Origin: Ectorhizobium quercum
GTDB lineage: Bacteria; Pseudomonadota; Alphaproteobacteria; Rhizobiales; Rhizobiaceae
Assembly (NCBI RefSeq): GCF_026552795.1
Contig: NZ_JANFPI010000002.1
Span: 1 to 64,000, forward strand
Reading direction: 5' to 3'
DNA length: 64,000 nucleotides
A model generated the notes under the pieces. It did not search any database. It saw only the letters and a list, made by a program, of their open reading frames with translations, and was not told the origin of the DNA. The position numbers were made by a program, and so were the translations under genes. Shown here piece after piece: positions 44,190 through 56,576 of the stretch. Every line of letters starts with the position of its first letter. The stretch's first letter is position 1.

Positions 44190-45647
44190 TTACAAATAAG
44201 GCGAACCGAGCCACAGGATGCGCTCCATGAGCCGGACCGGGAACGGCCGGTTCCTGAGCGCCTCCAGCGTCACGGGCCGTGCCTCGGCAATCGCCGCGTC
44301 GATGCGCCGTTCCACCTGCGCCGCGAAGGCGGAATCGTAGACTTCCAGATCGATCTCGAAGTTCAGCCGCAGGGAACGCCCGTCGAGATTGGACGATCCC
44401 GTATAGGACCAGCGCCCGTCGATCGTCAGCAGCTTCGAATGGTTGAACGGGCCGGAAGAGCGCCAGATGCGGCAATAGTTCTTCAGGAACTGGTCGAACT
44501 GGGCGGTCATGGCCTTGTCGACCAGCGTGAGATTGTTCACCCCCGGCACGACGATATCAACCTGGACGCCGCGTCGCGCCGCCGTCGCCAGCGCGCTGAT
44601 CAGTTCCCGGTCGGGAAGAAAATAGGGCGACATGATGCGGATCGAGCTTCGCGCCACGGAAAACGCCCCCATCAGCAGCTTGGCGTTGGTTTCCACGCTT
44701 CGATCCGGCCCGGAAGGCACCGCGCGGATGATGACCGGACCGCCGGGCGGCGTATCCGGATCGGCGATGCGCCACGCCTCCCCGTCCAGCGTCTCGCCGC
44801 TCGCGAAACGCCAGTCGGCGGCGGCGATGAAGAAGAGATCGGCCACCACCCGACCCCGCACCTGGAAATGCGTGTCGAGCGCGGCTTTGTCGCCGAGCAG
44901 CGCGTGGGAAAAGCCCTCGCGTATGTTCATGCCACCGGTGAAGGCGACCGTCCCGTCCACCACCAGGATCTTGCGGTGCGTCCGCAGGTTGGCGTAAGGT
45001 AGCCTGAGACCGACGATCACGTTGCCGTTGAACACATCGACCGGCACGCCCGCCTTCCGGAACCGGCTGAGGATCGAGGGAAAGGAATAGCGCGCGCCGA
45101 CCGCATCGACCAGCACGCGCACTTCCACCCCGCGCGCGTGGGCGGCGATCAGGCAATCCGCCAGATGCTGCCCCACCCTGTCGCGGTCGAAGATATAGCT
45201 TTCCAGAATGATGCTGCGCTCCGCCGCCTCGATGGCGGCGCACATCGCTTCATAGGCCTCGTCGCCCCTTTCGAGCATCCGGACATCGTTGCCCGTCGTC
45301 AACTGATGGGGCGTGATGTTGTTGCCGAGCACCATCAGCGAGGTGAACCGCCGCCCGTAACAGGCGGTGATCTGCTCCTCGGTAACGTCGTAACGGGCGA
45401 TATGCTCGGGCGGCCCGACGAGAACGCGCATCCATTGCTGGCCGACATTGGAGCGGCGGATGCGGTTGACGCCGGCGATCATATAGAGCACCGCGCCGAC
45501 GACCGGAGACAGCATGATGACGCCCACCCAGCCGATGGCCGAACGAACCTCCTCCTTGGTCATCGCAACATGAATGGCCGCCGCCGCCCCCACCGTGAAG
45601 GAAAAAACGGCAAGAATATGCGGCCAGTAGTGCGACAGAAGCTCCAT
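44190..45647 (-). CDS. cls: cardiolipin synthase / phospholipase D family
   Basis: A 485-residue enzyme with two N-terminal membrane helices (ILAVFSFTVGAAAAIHVA and VIMLSPVVGAVLYMIAG) and two PLD domains. The HKD motifs are HRKILVVDGTVAFTGG and HSKLLTIDGRWSYTGSSN, each with the following Gly and Asn. This fits a cardiolipin synthase joining two phosphatidylglycerol molecules. ATG 45647 opens MELLSHYWPH. Upstream of the EEP gene on the same strand. Confidence 0.93.
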   Translation of the reverse strand: MELLSHYWPHILAVFSFTVGAAAAIHVAMTKEEVRSAIGWVGVIMLSPVVGAVLYMIAGVNRIRRSNVGQQWMRVLVGPPEHIARYDVTEEQITACYGRRFTSLMVLGNNITPHQLTTGNDVRMLERGDEAYEAMCAAIEAAERSIILESYIFDRDRVGQHLADCLIAAHARGVEVRVLVDAVGARYSFPSILSRFRKAGVPVDVFNGNVIVGLRLPYANLRTHRKILVVDGTVAFTGGMNIREGFSHALLGDKAALDTHFQVRGRVVADLFFIAAADWRFASGETLDGEAWRIADPDTPPGGPVIIRAVPSGPDRSVETNAKLLMGAFSVARSSIRIMSPYFLPDRELISALATAARRGVQVDIVVPGVNNLTLVDKAMTAQFDQFLKNYCRIWRSSGPFNHSKLLTIDGRWSYTGSSNLDGRSLRLNFEIDLEVYDSAFAAQVERRIDAAIAEARPVTLEALRNRPFPVRLMERILWLGSPYL

Positions 45648-45698
45648 GAGGGCGAATATAGGACGGCCGGAACGAATTAAACAGATCGCCCACGCCCT

Positions 45699-46589
45699 TT
45701 ACCGGCCGGATTCCCCTGCGTTTTCCGTCTCGATGGCATCCAGCAGCAGGTCGCGGAACAGGGCGACGGCGGGCGGCGGACGGGCTTCGTTGAGGTGAAG
45801 GCGAAGCCCGAGCGGCGGTAACGGCGGCAGGCCGCAACGGTCCGGGTCGAGCCGCGCGAGATGCGCGGGCACGCCATCGGCCACGCGCACCGTCACGCCG
45901 AGCCCCGCCGTCACCGCCGCCCAGAGCCCGGCAAGGCTGGGGCTGGCGAAGACATGCCGCCAGGAAATGCCGGCGCCGTCCAGCGCCGCGATCGCCGCGG
46001 ATCGAAAGGCACACGGCGCGTCGAAGGCCACGAGCCGCACGGGGTCGCCCTCTCGCCGGGAAAATCCGGGGGTACCCACCCACACCAGCGAACGCTCCGC
46101 CACCGGCCGGCAATGGGCGCTGTCCAGCTCGCCCCAGGCCAGCGCCAGGTCGAGCCCGCCGCGCTCCACCGCCTGCACGAGCTGCACGCCCCGGTCGGCC
46201 CGCGCTTCGAGTTTCACTTTCGGATGGGCCCGGGCAAAACGCCCGAGCAGCGCCGGCAGGAGGTGCTCGGCGAAATCCTCCGGCATGCCGACCCTCAGCC
46301 AGCCGGCGATGCCGCCCTCGCCGGCCAGCGCCAGCGCTGCCTCGTCGTTGAGATCGAGGATGCGCCGCGCATAGGAAAACATCAGCTCGCCCGCCTCGGT
46401 CAGCGCCAGCCCCCGGCCCCGCTTCACGAGAAGTGGCTTTCCCGCCTGCTCCTCCAGCTTGCGCAATTGCAGGCTGATCGCCGAGGGCGAGCGCCCGAGC
46501 CGATCCGCCGCCCGGGCGAAACTGCCGAGCGAAACGCCGGTGACGAAGGTGCGCAGCACATCCATGTCGAAATTGGCGACGCGACCCAT
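45699..46589 (-). CDS. LysR-family transcriptional regulator
   Basis: A 296-residue regulator. The winged-helix domain (about 1-65) contains MDVLRTFVTGVSLGSFARAADRLGRSPSAISLQLRKLE. The effector-binding domain follows (about 90-290). The ATG at 46589 is favoured; an upstream TTG at 46604 lies inside the probable operator. It is divergent from a tautomerase gene with 101 bases between, and a TGAAAAT-N13-ATTTTCA inverted repeat at 46608-46634 is the probable binding site controlling both. Confidence 0.93.
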   Translation of the reverse strand: MGRVANFDMDVLRTFVTGVSLGSFARAADRLGRSPSAISLQLRKLEEQAGKPLLVKRGRGLALTEAGELMFSYARRILDLNDEAALALAGEGGIAGWLRVGMPEDFAEHLLPALLGRFARAHPKVKLEARADRGVQLVQAVERGGLDLALAWGELDSAHCRPVAERSLVWVGTPGFSRREGDPVRLVAFDAPCAFRSAAIAALDGAGISWRHVFASPSLAGLWAAVTAGLGVTVRVADGVPAHLARLDPDRCGLPPLPPLGLRLHLNEARPPPAVALFRDLLLDAIETENAGESGR

Positions 46590-46607
46590 CGTTGAGATTT
46601 CCAAAAC

Positions 46608-46634
46608 TGAAAATGAAATATTACTCGATTTTCA
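46608..46634. promoter_or_regulatory. probable LysR operator
   Basis: TGAAAAT (46608-46614) and ATTTTCA (46628-46634) form a 7-bp inverted repeat with a 13-base spacer, in the divergent LysR-tautomerase region. It contains T-N11-A spacing (T46608, A46620), typical of LysR-type sites. Confidence 0.55.
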
Positions 46635-46690
46635 AAACGATAATGATCAACGACCATCGCCGCGTCAACCGCACACCGATGGAGAAAGCC

Positions 46691-47089
46691 ATGCCCTTCG
46701 TCCACATCCGCATTGCCGGCAAACGCCTGCCCGAAAGCAACCTGAACCTGTTGCAGGATGAAACGACCCGCCTGATGGAAAGCGTCCTCGCCAAGAAGCG
46801 GGAACTGACCGCTGTGCTGGTCGAGCAACTGCCCGCCGGCGGATGGGCGGTGGGCGGCCAAGCCGTTCCCGCAGCCGCCCATCTGGAAGCGACGATCACC
46901 GCCGGCACCAGCACGCGGGAGGAGAAAGCCCGCTTCATCGACAAGGCGACCGCCCTGCTGAAATCCGTCTGCGGCACGCCGCTTCCGCTGGCGACCTATG
47001 TGGTCGTCCGCGAGCTTCCTTCGGAAAGCTGGGGGTACGACGGCAGGACGCAGGCCTCCCGCCGCCCCATGACAGCCCCGGCGACATGA
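46691..47089 (+). CDS. tautomerase family protein
   Basis: A 132-residue protein beginning MPFVHIRIAGKRLPESN. Pro1 after removal of Met is the catalytic base of the 4-oxalocrotonate tautomerase superfamily, and its presence fixes the start; GGAGAAAGCC lies in front. The length exceeds single-domain 4-OT (about 60), so it may be a fused two-domain (cis-CaaD or MIF-like) member. Controlled probably by the divergent LysR regulator. Substrate unknown. Its end meets ligA (47099) convergently with 9 bases between. Confidence 0.85.
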   Translation: MPFVHIRIAGKRLPESNLNLLQDETTRLMESVLAKKRELTAVLVEQLPAGGWAVGGQAVPAAAHLEATITAGTSTREEKARFIDKATALLKSVCGTPLPLATYVVVRELPSESWGYDGRTQASRRPMTAPAT

Positions 47090-47098
47090 TGATGCGGG

Positions 47099-49285
<2,187 letters not shown>

Positions 49286-49359
49286 TTAGTGCAATTGATG
49301 GGAAAGAAAAGCCGGAAAGACACGTTGCATCGCAGACGGAGGAAACGCCCGGGCTGTGA

Positions 49360-51033
49360 TCAGTCGGTCGCGGCGAGAAGCTTGGCGGCGGCGGCGCGCG
49401 CCTCGTCGGTTATTTCGGCGCCGGCCAGCATGCGGGCGATTTCCTCGCGGCGATGCTCGGGCTGCATGGCCGTGACACGGGTGGCGATGCGCGAGACGTC
49501 GCCGTCCACCGGCCCCTTGGCGATCAGAAGATGCGTCGCCGCCCGTGCGGCCACCTGCGGCGCGTGCGTGACCGAAAGAACCTGCACGGTTTTTGAAAGC
49601 CGCCTCAGACGCTGGCCGATGGCATCCGCTACCGCCCCGCCAACACCCGTGTCGATCTCGTCGAAAACCAGCGTCGGCGCCGAGCCTCGGTCGGCCAGCG
49701 CCACCTTGAGCGCCAGCAGGAAGCGCGAAAGCTCGCCGCCCGAGGCGACCTTCATGATCGGCCCGGGGCGTGTGCCGGGGTTGGTCTGCACGTGGAACTC
49801 GACCGTATCGATGCCCTCCGCGCCGGCATTGCCGGCATCGCTTGCAACATCGACCATGAAGCGCGCCCGCTCCAGCTTCAGGGCCGGAAGCTCGGCCATG
49901 ACGGCGGCTGACAGCGATTCGGCGGCGCGATGGCGCTTTGCGGACAGCGAGGAGGCGGCGGCATGATAGGCGGCGGCCTCGGCCTCCACTTCCTTCTCCA
50001 GCGCCTTCAGCCTTTCCTCACCTGCATCGAGCTCGGCGAGATCGACCACCATCTTCTCGGCCAGCGCCGGAAGCGCCGTCACCGGCACGGAATATTTGCG
50101 CGCCGCGGCACGCAGCGCAAACAGCCGCTCCTCGACGCGCTCCAGTTCCCTCGGGTCGAACTCGGTGCGCCGCAGCGCCGCCTCGACCTCCATCTGCGCA
50201 TTGGACAGGATATCGAGCGCCTGGTCGAGCAGGGAAACGGTCTCTTCGAGAAGCCCCGGCGCCTCATGGCTCTTGCGCTCCAGCCGGCGCATCAGCGAGG
50301 CGATTTCCGGCACCGGCGAGGCATTTCCGTTCAGGAAATCGCTCGCCTCGGTGATGTCGGACGCCACCCGCTCGATCTTCATCATCCGGGCGCGGACTTC
50401 CGCCAGTTCGTCTTCCTCCCCGTCGACGGGGGAGAGTGCTTCCAGTTCGTCCACGGACGAACGCAGGTAATCGGCCTCGCGGGCGGCGGCCTCCACCTTC
50501 TCGCGATGCTTCTTCAAAGCCCGCTCGGCCTCGCGCCATGAGCGATAGAGACCTGCCAGGGCAGCCGCCTCCTCGGAAAGCCCGGCGAAGGCGTCGAGCA
50601 GGGCGCGATGGGCCGCCGTATCGGTCAAGGCCCGGTCGGCGTGCTGGCCGTGGATTTCGACGAGGGCCTGCCCGGCCTGGCGCATGAGTTGCACGCTGAC
50701 AGGCTGGTCGTTGACGAAGGCCTTGGTGCGCCCGTCGGCGGACTGGATGCGCCGGAAAATCAGATCCCCGTCGTCGTCGACGCCGTTCTCGCGCAGGATC
50801 AGGCGGGCCGGATGGTTCATCGGCACGTCGAAGACGGCCGTGATCTGCCCCCTGTCCTCGCCGTGCCGGACGAGATCGCCGTCGCCGCGCCCGCCAAGGG
50901 CGAGCGAAAGACTGTCGAGAAGAATGGATTTGCCAGCCCCGGTCTCGCCGGTCAGCACCGAAAGCCCTTGCTCGAAGGCAAGATCCAGCCGATCGATCAG
51001 AACAATGTCACGGATCGAAAGCTGGATCAGCAT
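49360..51033 (-). CDS. recN: DNA repair protein RecN
   Basis: An SMC-like ATPase for double-strand break repair. The 557 residues begin MLIQLSIRDIVLIDRLDLAFEQGLS, then Walker A TGETGAGKSILLDSLSLALGGRG, two coiled-coil arms (about 150-360), and at the C terminus the signature SGGELSRFLLALK and Walker B LVFDEIDTGVGG. Length normal. The start lies 13 bases after the bamD stop, so the genes are co-transcribed. Confidence 0.97.
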   Translation of the reverse strand: MLIQLSIRDIVLIDRLDLAFEQGLSVLTGETGAGKSILLDSLSLALGGRGDGDLVRHGEDRGQITAVFDVPMNHPARLILRENGVDDDGDLIFRRIQSADGRTKAFVNDQPVSVQLMRQAGQALVEIHGQHADRALTDTAAHRALLDAFAGLSEEAAALAGLYRSWREAERALKKHREKVEAAAREADYLRSSVDELEALSPVDGEEDELAEVRARMMKIERVASDITEASDFLNGNASPVPEIASLMRRLERKSHEAPGLLEETVSLLDQALDILSNAQMEVEAALRRTEFDPRELERVEERLFALRAAARKYSVPVTALPALAEKMVVDLAELDAGEERLKALEKEVEAEAAAYHAAASSLSAKRHRAAESLSAAVMAELPALKLERARFMVDVASDAGNAGAEGIDTVEFHVQTNPGTRPGPIMKVASGGELSRFLLALKVALADRGSAPTLVFDEIDTGVGGAVADAIGQRLRRLSKTVQVLSVTHAPQVAARAATHLLIAKGPVDGDVSRIATRVTAMQPEHRREEIARMLAGAEITDEARAAAAKLLAATD

Positions 51034-51046
51034 GGCTTATCCGATA

Positions 51047-51913
51047 TCAAGCGCCAACGAGTCGCTTGCCCGCACGCGCGATCCAGGAGCCGGGGTTTTC
51101 ACGCGGTTCGTGACCGCCGCTTCTGAGCAGCTTGTAGGAATCGGCGTACCACTGGCTGTCCGGATAGTTGCGGCCGAGAACGGCGGCGGCGGTCTGCGCC
51201 TCCTCGGTCAGGCCCATCGCGAAATAGGCTTCGGTCAGGCGCGCGAGCGCTTCCTCCACCTGATTGGTATTGTTGTACTGTTCCACGACCGTGCGGAAGC
51301 GGGAAATGGCGGCAAGATATTCCTTGCGCTCCAGATAGTAGCGGCCGACCTGCATTTCCTTGCCGGCGAGCTGGTCGCGCGCGAATCGGATCTTCGTCTG
51401 CGCGTCGTCGACATATTCGGAATCGGGAAAGTTCGTGACGACCTTCTCCATCGCCTCGATCGTCCGGCGCGCCGGGGTCTGGTCCTGCGTGACGGCGGTG
51501 ATCTGCCGCGAATAGGAAAGACCGATCAGATACTGGACATAGGCGCTGTCTTCCGAGCGCGGATATTGCGCCAGGTAGCGGTTGCCGCTGGCGATCGCGT
51601 CCTCGGCCCGTCCCATGCGATATTTCACGAACGTGCCCATCACCAGAGCCTTGCGCGACCAGTCCGTGAACGGATACTGCCGGTCGATCGCGTCGAACTT
51701 GCGCCCGGCTTCGGGCATCTTGCCCGCCTTGATGTTGGCAAGGCCCTGATTGTAGAGAACGTCCGGCGGGTCGGTCTCCGGCACCAGCTTGGTGATGTCG
51801 ATATCCTTGTCCGACTGGCAACCGGCCAGAACAAGACCTGTGCCGCTGAGCGCGAAAGTGAGCATCACCGCCCGAAGCGTCGTCTTGGTCATGCCGGAAA
51901 TTGCATTGCTCAT
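51047..51913 (-). CDS. bamD: outer-membrane assembly lipoprotein BamD
   Basis: A 288-residue lipoprotein of the BAM complex that inserts beta-barrel proteins into the outer membrane. The N terminus holds a signal peptide ending in the lipobox LVLAGCQS; the Cys is acylated. Five TPR-like repeats follow, including [21 protein letters not shown] and [20 protein letters not shown]. The start is ATG 51913. A frame opening upstream (from 52573) crosses the intergenic region and lpxC and is not used. Located between lpxC and recN. Confidence 0.95.
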   Translation of the reverse strand: MSNAISGMTKTTLRAVMLTFALSGTGLVLAGCQSDKDIDITKLVPETDPPDVLYNQGLANIKAGKMPEAGRKFDAIDRQYPFTDWSRKALVMGTFVKYRMGRAEDAIASGNRYLAQYPRSEDSAYVQYLIGLSYSRQITAVTQDQTPARRTIEAMEKVVTNFPDSEYVDDAQTKIRFARDQLAGKEMQVGRYYLERKEYLAAISRFRTVVEQYNNTNQVEEALARLTEAYFAMGLTEEAQTAAAVLGRNYPDSQWYADSYKLLRSGGHEPRENPGSWIARAGKRLVGA

Positions 51914-52084
51914 AGAAGAGATCCCGTTTGCCGCCCTATACGCGAGCGCTACGTAACAACTGGCGTTTCTAGCCATAAATGCACACAGAGAGCAACGCAA
52001 TGATGCTGCAATTACGCATTTTTGTGGCAAGGCCGGAAAATACTGCACGGCCCCTCTTAGTACAGGATGCGCCGTCCCGCCATG

Positions 52085-52119
52085 AAAAACCCCGCACGGC
52101 CGAAGGGCCTTGCGGGGTT
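52085..52119 (-). terminator. lpxC terminator
   Basis: On the minus strand AACCCCGCAAGGCC and GGCCGTGCGGGGTT (about 52119-52088, with one mismatched pair) form a long stem followed by TTT (52087-52085). It lies 28 bases beyond the lpxC stop at 52147, so lpxC does not rely on read-through into bamD. Confidence 0.85.
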
Positions 52120-52146
52120 CTTGCCAATCCGGTGCGGATGACCTGT

Positions 52147-53100
52147 TCAGGCCGACCAGGGCGCGAAGCCCGGTGCGTTGACGGCGATGAACTCGCCGGC
52201 GCGAACCCGCTGGCTGCGGGCCGGAGCCTCCACCACCTGATAGGCCGAGACATCCGAGAGCAGCGCCTTGAGGGCAATCGCGTTGACCTTGTGGCCGCCG
52301 CGATAGGAACGGTAGCAGCCGATGAACTGCGCACCGGCAAGCGCCAGATCGCCCACGGCATCCAGCGTCTTGTGGCGGACGAATTCGTCCTTGTAGCGCA
52401 GGCCTTCCATGTTCACGACCGTATTGTCGTCGGAGATGACGACAGAGTTCTCCAGCGAGGAACCGAGCGCGTAACCGGCGGCCCACAGGCGCTCGACGTC
52501 GCGCATGAAACCGAAGGTGCGCGCACGCGACAGTTCTTCGCGGAACGTGGACGCGGTCAGGTCGCCTTCCCACTTCTGGCGGCCGATGGCCGGGCTGTCG
52601 AAATCGATCTCGACCTCGAATCGCGTGCCGTCATAAGGACGGAACTCGGCCCAGCTTGCGCCCTGCTCGATGCGAACCGGCTTGATGACGCGGATATAGC
52701 GGCGCTTGACGCCGAGCGACTTGATGCCGACCTGCTCGATGGCGTCGATGAACATGCGCGAGGAGCCGTCCATGATCGGCATTTCGGCCGAATCGACCTC
52801 CACCACGATGTTGTCGATGCCGAGCGCGTAAAGCACGGCCATCACATGCTCGATCGTCGCGACCGAATAGGCCGGCGAAAAGCCGAGAACGGTGGAAAGG
52901 TCGGTGGCGCCGACCTGCGAGGAAACGGCCTTCAGCTCCGTTATGGAGCCGTCGGGATGAGCGCGATGAAAGACGATGCCGGCGCCGGCTTCCGCCGGAT
53001 GGAAGGTCAGCGTGACGGGAGCGCCGGAATGCACGCCGATGCCCGAAAGCGTGACGGGCGTGGCAATCGTCGTTTGAAAACCCAGCAATCCCAGAGACAT
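52147..53100 (-). CDS. lpxC: UDP-3-O-acyl-N-acetylglucosamine deacetylase
   Basis: Committed step of lipid A synthesis (EC 3.5.1.108). The 317 residues contain [16 protein letters not shown] with zinc-binding His, [28 protein letters not shown] with the other zinc residues, and the catalytic His in [15 protein letters not shown]. Start ATG 53100 ([11 protein letters not shown]) with AAGGTG nine bases before. It lies directly downstream of ftsZ, as usual in alphaproteobacteria. Confidence 0.97.
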   Translation of the reverse strand: MSLGLLGFQTTIATPVTLSGIGVHSGAPVTLTFHPAEAGAGIVFHRAHPDGSITELKAVSSQVGATDLSTVLGFSPAYSVATIEHVMAVLYALGIDNIVVEVDSAEMPIMDGSSRMFIDAIEQVGIKSLGVKRRYIRVIKPVRIEQGASWAEFRPYDGTRFEVEIDFDSPAIGRQKWEGDLTASTFREELSRARTFGFMRDVERLWAAGYALGSSLENSVVISDDNTVVNMEGLRYKDEFVRHKTLDAVGDLALAGAQFIGCYRSYRGGHKVNAIALKALLSDVSAYQVVEAPARSQRVRAGEFIAVNAPGFAPWSA

Positions 53101-53283
53101 GTACTTCACCTTGCTTGCTCGAAGCCCGCGCCTGCGGGGCGCAACTTCCATTTCGACTGATGCCGCCTTGCGGCGAACGACGCGGCACCGGAATCGTCCG
53201 GGGCGCATCTGGTAGCGTCTACATACGTCTCACCGCGCCACAAACCAAATCACTGTTTTTTTCGCTCTGTAACGAATCTACCG

Positions 53284-53309
53284 GGTTGAAAATCAACGGG
53301 TTTTCAACC
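53284..53309. promoter_or_regulatory. inverted repeat in the ftsZ-lpxC spacer
   Basis: GGTTGAAAA (53284-53292) and TTTTCAACC (53301-53309) form a perfect 9-bp inverted repeat with an 8-base loop, between the ftsZ terminator and the lpxC start. It may be an operator for lpxC or a second, T-less stem. Its function is not evident. Confidence 0.45.
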
Positions 53310-53324
53310 TTGCCCGGACCACAG

Positions 53325-53354
53325 CAAAAAGCCCGGCCGTTACCGGCCGGGCTT
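53325..53354 (-). terminator. ftsZ terminator
   Basis: On the minus strand AAGCCCGGCC and GGCCGGGCTT (53354-53345, 53338-53329) form a perfect 10-bp stem with a 6-base loop followed by TTT. It lies 27 bases after the ftsZ stop at 53382. Confidence 0.85.
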
Positions 53355-53381
53355 GCTGAAAAACACCGCAATGCGCGCTGT

Positions 53382-55160
53382 TCAGTTCGACTGGCGGCGC
53401 AGGAAGGCCGGGATTTCGAGCTGCTCGTCGTCACCCATCGAAGCCTGCGGAGCGCTGCGGCCGTGGTCGTCGAGCTGGCCGCGGCGCGGGGCGTAGAGGC
53501 TCGCCTCAGGCGACAGCGGACGGCGCTGCTGGGCAGCCGGAGCCGCCGATGCCGACGGGGCGGCAGCCGCATGATCGTCCTCGTCGCGGCGGCCGAGCGA
53601 ATTCGTGATCCGCTTCAGAAGCCCCATCGGGCCGCGCTCTTCGGCCTGGGCCGGCGCAGCATGCGAACGATGCTCCATCTCGGCCTTCACGACCGGCGGG
53701 AAGTCCTCGACCTTCGGCATGCGGACCGGCTCGTGGCGGACGACCGGTTCGGCGTGCAGGGCCGGCTGCTGGGCAGCGACCTGCGGAGCAGCGGGCTGCT
53801 GGATGCGCGGAGCCGCCGGAGCGTGCATCTGCGTCTGGAGCGGCGCGGGCTGCTGAGCCGGAGCCGCCGCCGGAGCGGATGCGAACAGGCGGCTCTGCGG
53901 ACGGAACTCGTCATGGGCCGGCTGCTGTGCGGCCGGCTGCGGAGCGTGAGCCGGGGTGAAGGCGGGCTGGTGCGAGACGGCGGCAGCCAGTTCGCGTTCC
54001 ATTTCAGCTTCGGCGCCGCGAATCGTATCGGCAACCGGATCGAAGGCCGGCTTCGGCGCAGCGGCCGGAGCCTGCTGTGCGGGAGCGGCGGCAGCCGGGG
54101 CGTGCGGAACGGCGGCGGCCGAACGCACCAGCGGCTTGGACAGGGCGGCCGGACGGATGTCGGCGGTGCGGACGTCCTGCGGCTGGGCCTGGGTGCCGCG
54201 GTCGATGCCGGTGGCGACGACCGAAACGCGGATGAGGCCTTCCAGAGCCTCGTCGAAGGTCGCACCGAGGATGATGTTGGCGTCCGGATCGACCTCCTCG
54301 CGGATGCGCGTCGCGGCCTCGTCGACTTCGAACAGGGTCATGTCGCGACCGCCGGTGATCGAGATCAGCAGCCCCTGCGCACCCTTCATCGAAGCGTCGT
54401 CGAGCAGCGGGTTAGCGATCGCCGCCTCGGCGGCCTGCATGGCGCGGCCCGGACCGGATGCCTCGCCCGTGCCCATCATCGCGCGGCCCATCTCGCGCAT
54501 CACGGAGCGGACGTCCGCGAAGTCGAGGTTTATGAGGCCTTCCTTGACCATCAGGTCGGTGATGCAGGCAACGCCGGAATAGAGCACCTGGTCGGCCATT
54601 GCGAAGGCATCGGCGAAGGTGGTCTTGTCGTTGGCGATGCGGAAGAGGTTCTGGTTCGGAATGACGATCAGCGTATCGACCGACTTTTGCAGTTCCTTGA
54701 TGCCGGATTCGGCAAGGCGCATGCGGCGCTGGCCTTCGAAGTGGAACGGCTTGGTGACAACGCCGACCGTCAGGATGCCCTTGTTGCGGGCCGCCTGGGC
54801 CACGACCGGGGCAGCACCCGTGCCGGTGCCGCCGCCCATGCCGGCGGTGACGAAGCACATGTGCGTGCCGGCCAGATGCTCGATGATCTCGTCGATGCAC
54901 TCTTCGGCGGCGGCGCGGCCGACTTCAGGCTGGGAACCGGCGCCGAGACCCTGGGTGACATTGGCGCCGAGCTGGATGATGCGGTCGGCCTTGGTCATGG
55001 TCAGCGCCTGGGCATCCGTGTTGGCGACGACGAAATCGACGCCTTCCAGGCCCGCGGTGATCATGTTGTTGACGGCGTTGCCGCCGCCGCCGCCGACACC
55101 GAACACGGTGATGCGCGGCTTGAGCTCGGTGATGTCTGGCTTTTGCAGCTTGATGGTCAT
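53382..55160 (-). CDS. ftsZ: cell division GTPase FtsZ
   Basis: Tubulin-like GTPase forming the Z ring. The 592-residue protein has the GTPase domain (about 10-320) with [14 protein letters not shown], the tubulin signature [13 protein letters not shown] and the T7 loop [12 protein letters not shown] long Ala/Pro/Gln-rich linker (about 325-560), typical of rhizobial FtsZ, leads to the C-terminal peptide [12 protein letters not shown] that binds FtsA. ATG 55160 (MTIKLQKPD) with GGAACCGGAG upstream. The upstream in-frame Met at 55223 is not used. Confidence 0.98.
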   Translation of the reverse strand: MTIKLQKPDITELKPRITVFGVGGGGGNAVNNMITAGLEGVDFVVANTDAQALTMTKADRIIQLGANVTQGLGAGSQPEVGRAAAEECIDEIIEHLAGTHMCFVTAGMGGGTGTGAAPVVAQAARNKGILTVGVVTKPFHFEGQRRMRLAESGIKELQKSVDTLIVIPNQNLFRIANDKTTFADAFAMADQVLYSGVACITDLMVKEGLINLDFADVRSVMREMGRAMMGTGEASGPGRAMQAAEAAIANPLLDDASMKGAQGLLISITGGRDMTLFEVDEAATRIREEVDPDANIILGATFDEALEGLIRVSVVATGIDRGTQAQPQDVRTADIRPAALSKPLVRSAAAVPHAPAAAAPAQQAPAAAPKPAFDPVADTIRGAEAEMERELAAAVSHQPAFTPAHAPQPAAQQPAHDEFRPQSRLFASAPAAAPAQQPAPLQTQMHAPAAPRIQQPAAPQVAAQQPALHAEPVVRHEPVRMPKVEDFPPVVKAEMEHRSHAAPAQAEERGPMGLLKRITNSLGRRDEDDHAAAAPSASAAPAAQQRRPLSPEASLYAPRRGQLDDHGRSAPQASMGDDEQLEIPAFLRRQSN

Positions 55161-55253
55161 TCTCCGGTTCCTTTCCCTCTTGGCCGCATCGCCACGCCGG
55201 CCAAATTCATTGCAACTCTTCACGTGAGCCCCGCACCGTCATGCGCGCGCGGC

Positions 55254-56576
55254 TCAGAAACTTTCCTTGATCCAGCGCCCCACCCGGGCGATCCGCCCGC
55301 CGCCGAGCAGCAGCGCGGAACCCGCCTGGGTCTGGCTTTCCATATCCGCCACCTGCGGATAGATCATCAGGCCGACCGCGGTCGAAAAGGCCGGTCCCTT
55401 GGCCGCCGCCGGCAGGCCGGACACGCCCATCGGACGGCCGATGCGCACGTTGCGCGCCAGAATCCGGCGTGCGGTATCAGGCAAACCTGTCAGCTGGCTT
55501 GCGCCGCCGGTCAGGACGACGCGTTTTCCGACGATGGGGCTGAAGCCCGATTTCTGGATACGGTCGCGAATCAGCTCCAGCGTCTCCTCGATGCGGGCGC
55601 GCACGATGCGCGTCACCAGCGACCGGGATACCTGCACCGGCTGGTCGCGGTCGTCCTCGCCGATCGGCGGAACGGAGACAGTCTCGCGCTCGTCCGCGCC
55701 GGTCGCAAGCGACGAGCCATGAACGACCTTGATGCGTTCCGCATCCTCGATTCGGGTCGACAGGCCGCGCGCCAGATCCATCGTGACGTGATGCCCGCCG
55801 ATGCCGATGGCGTCGGTATGAACCAGCTTGCCTTCCGCGAAGACCGAAATGGTGGTCGTGCCGCCGCCCATGTCGATGGCGGCGCAGCCAAGTTCAACCT
55901 CGTCGTCCACCAGCGCGGCAAGGCCGCTGGCATAGGGCGTCGCGACCATGCCCTCGACGGAGAGATGGGCGCGGTTGATCGAAAGCTCCAGGTTCTTCAG
56001 GGCCGGACGCTCGCAGGTCACGACGTGCATGTCGACGCCGAGAAGGTCGCCATACATGCCGAGCGGATCGCGGATGCCGCGCTCGCCGTCGAGCGAAAAG
56101 CCGGTCGGCAGCGAGTGCAGGACGACGCGGTCGTGCCTTAGCGACTGGAGGTTCGCCGCCGTCAGCACCTTGCGCAGGTCGCTCTCATCCACCTCCTGCC
56201 CGCCAAGATCGACGGTGGCGGTATAGATGTCGCTGGACAGGCGGCCGGCGGAAACGTTGACGATCAGGCTGTCGACGGTCAGCCCGGCCATGCGCTCGGC
56301 AGCGTCGACCGCCAGGCGGATGACGCTCTCGACCGCATCGAGATCGGCGATGACGCCCGACTTGACCCCACGCGAGCGCTGATGGCCGATGCCGATGATC
56401 TCGACCTTGTGCGTGCGGCCCGGCAGCACTTCGCTTTCCTTGCAGGGCGTCAGCTTGCCGATCATCGCCACGACCTTGGTCGAGCCGATGTCGAGTACCG
56501 AAACGATGTGCGACCGCTTCGAGGACAGCGGCTTCATCCGCGGCAGGCCGAAATGGGAATGACCGAAGATGCTCAT
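55254..56576 (-). CDS. ftsA: cell division protein FtsA
   Basis: Actin-like protein tethering FtsZ to the membrane. The 440 residues contain SVLDIGSTKVVAMIGKL, AAIDMGGGTTTISVF and KRVVLTGGASQLTGLPDTA, the phosphate and adenosine loops. The C-terminal amphipathic helix is suggested by RVGRWIKESF. The ATG at 56576 overlaps the ftsQ stop (ATGA). Ninety-three bases separate its stop from the ftsZ start. Confidence 0.97.
   Translation of the reverse strand: MSIFGHSHFGLPRMKPLSSKRSHIVSVLDIGSTKVVAMIGKLTPCKESEVLPGRTHKVEIIGIGHQRSRGVKSGVIADLDAVESVIRLAVDAAERMAGLTVDSLIVNVSAGRLSSDIYTATVDLGGQEVDESDLRKVLTAANLQSLRHDRVVLHSLPTGFSLDGERGIRDPLGMYGDLLGVDMHVVTCERPALKNLELSINRAHLSVEGMVATPYASGLAALVDDEVELGCAAIDMGGGTTTISVFAEGKLVHTDAIGIGGHHVTMDLARGLSTRIEDAERIKVVHGSSLATGADERETVSVPPIGEDDRDQPVQVSRSLVTRIVRARIEETLELIRDRIQKSGFSPIVGKRVVLTGGASQLTGLPDTARRILARNVRIGRPMGVSGLPAAAKGPAFSTAVGLMIYPQVADMESQTQAGSALLLGGGRIARVGRWIKESF

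Noticed and set aside
53115-56141. A 1008-residue plus-strand frame opposite ftsZ and ftsA
   Set aside because: Antisense to conserved genes; product low-complexity and Arg-rich.
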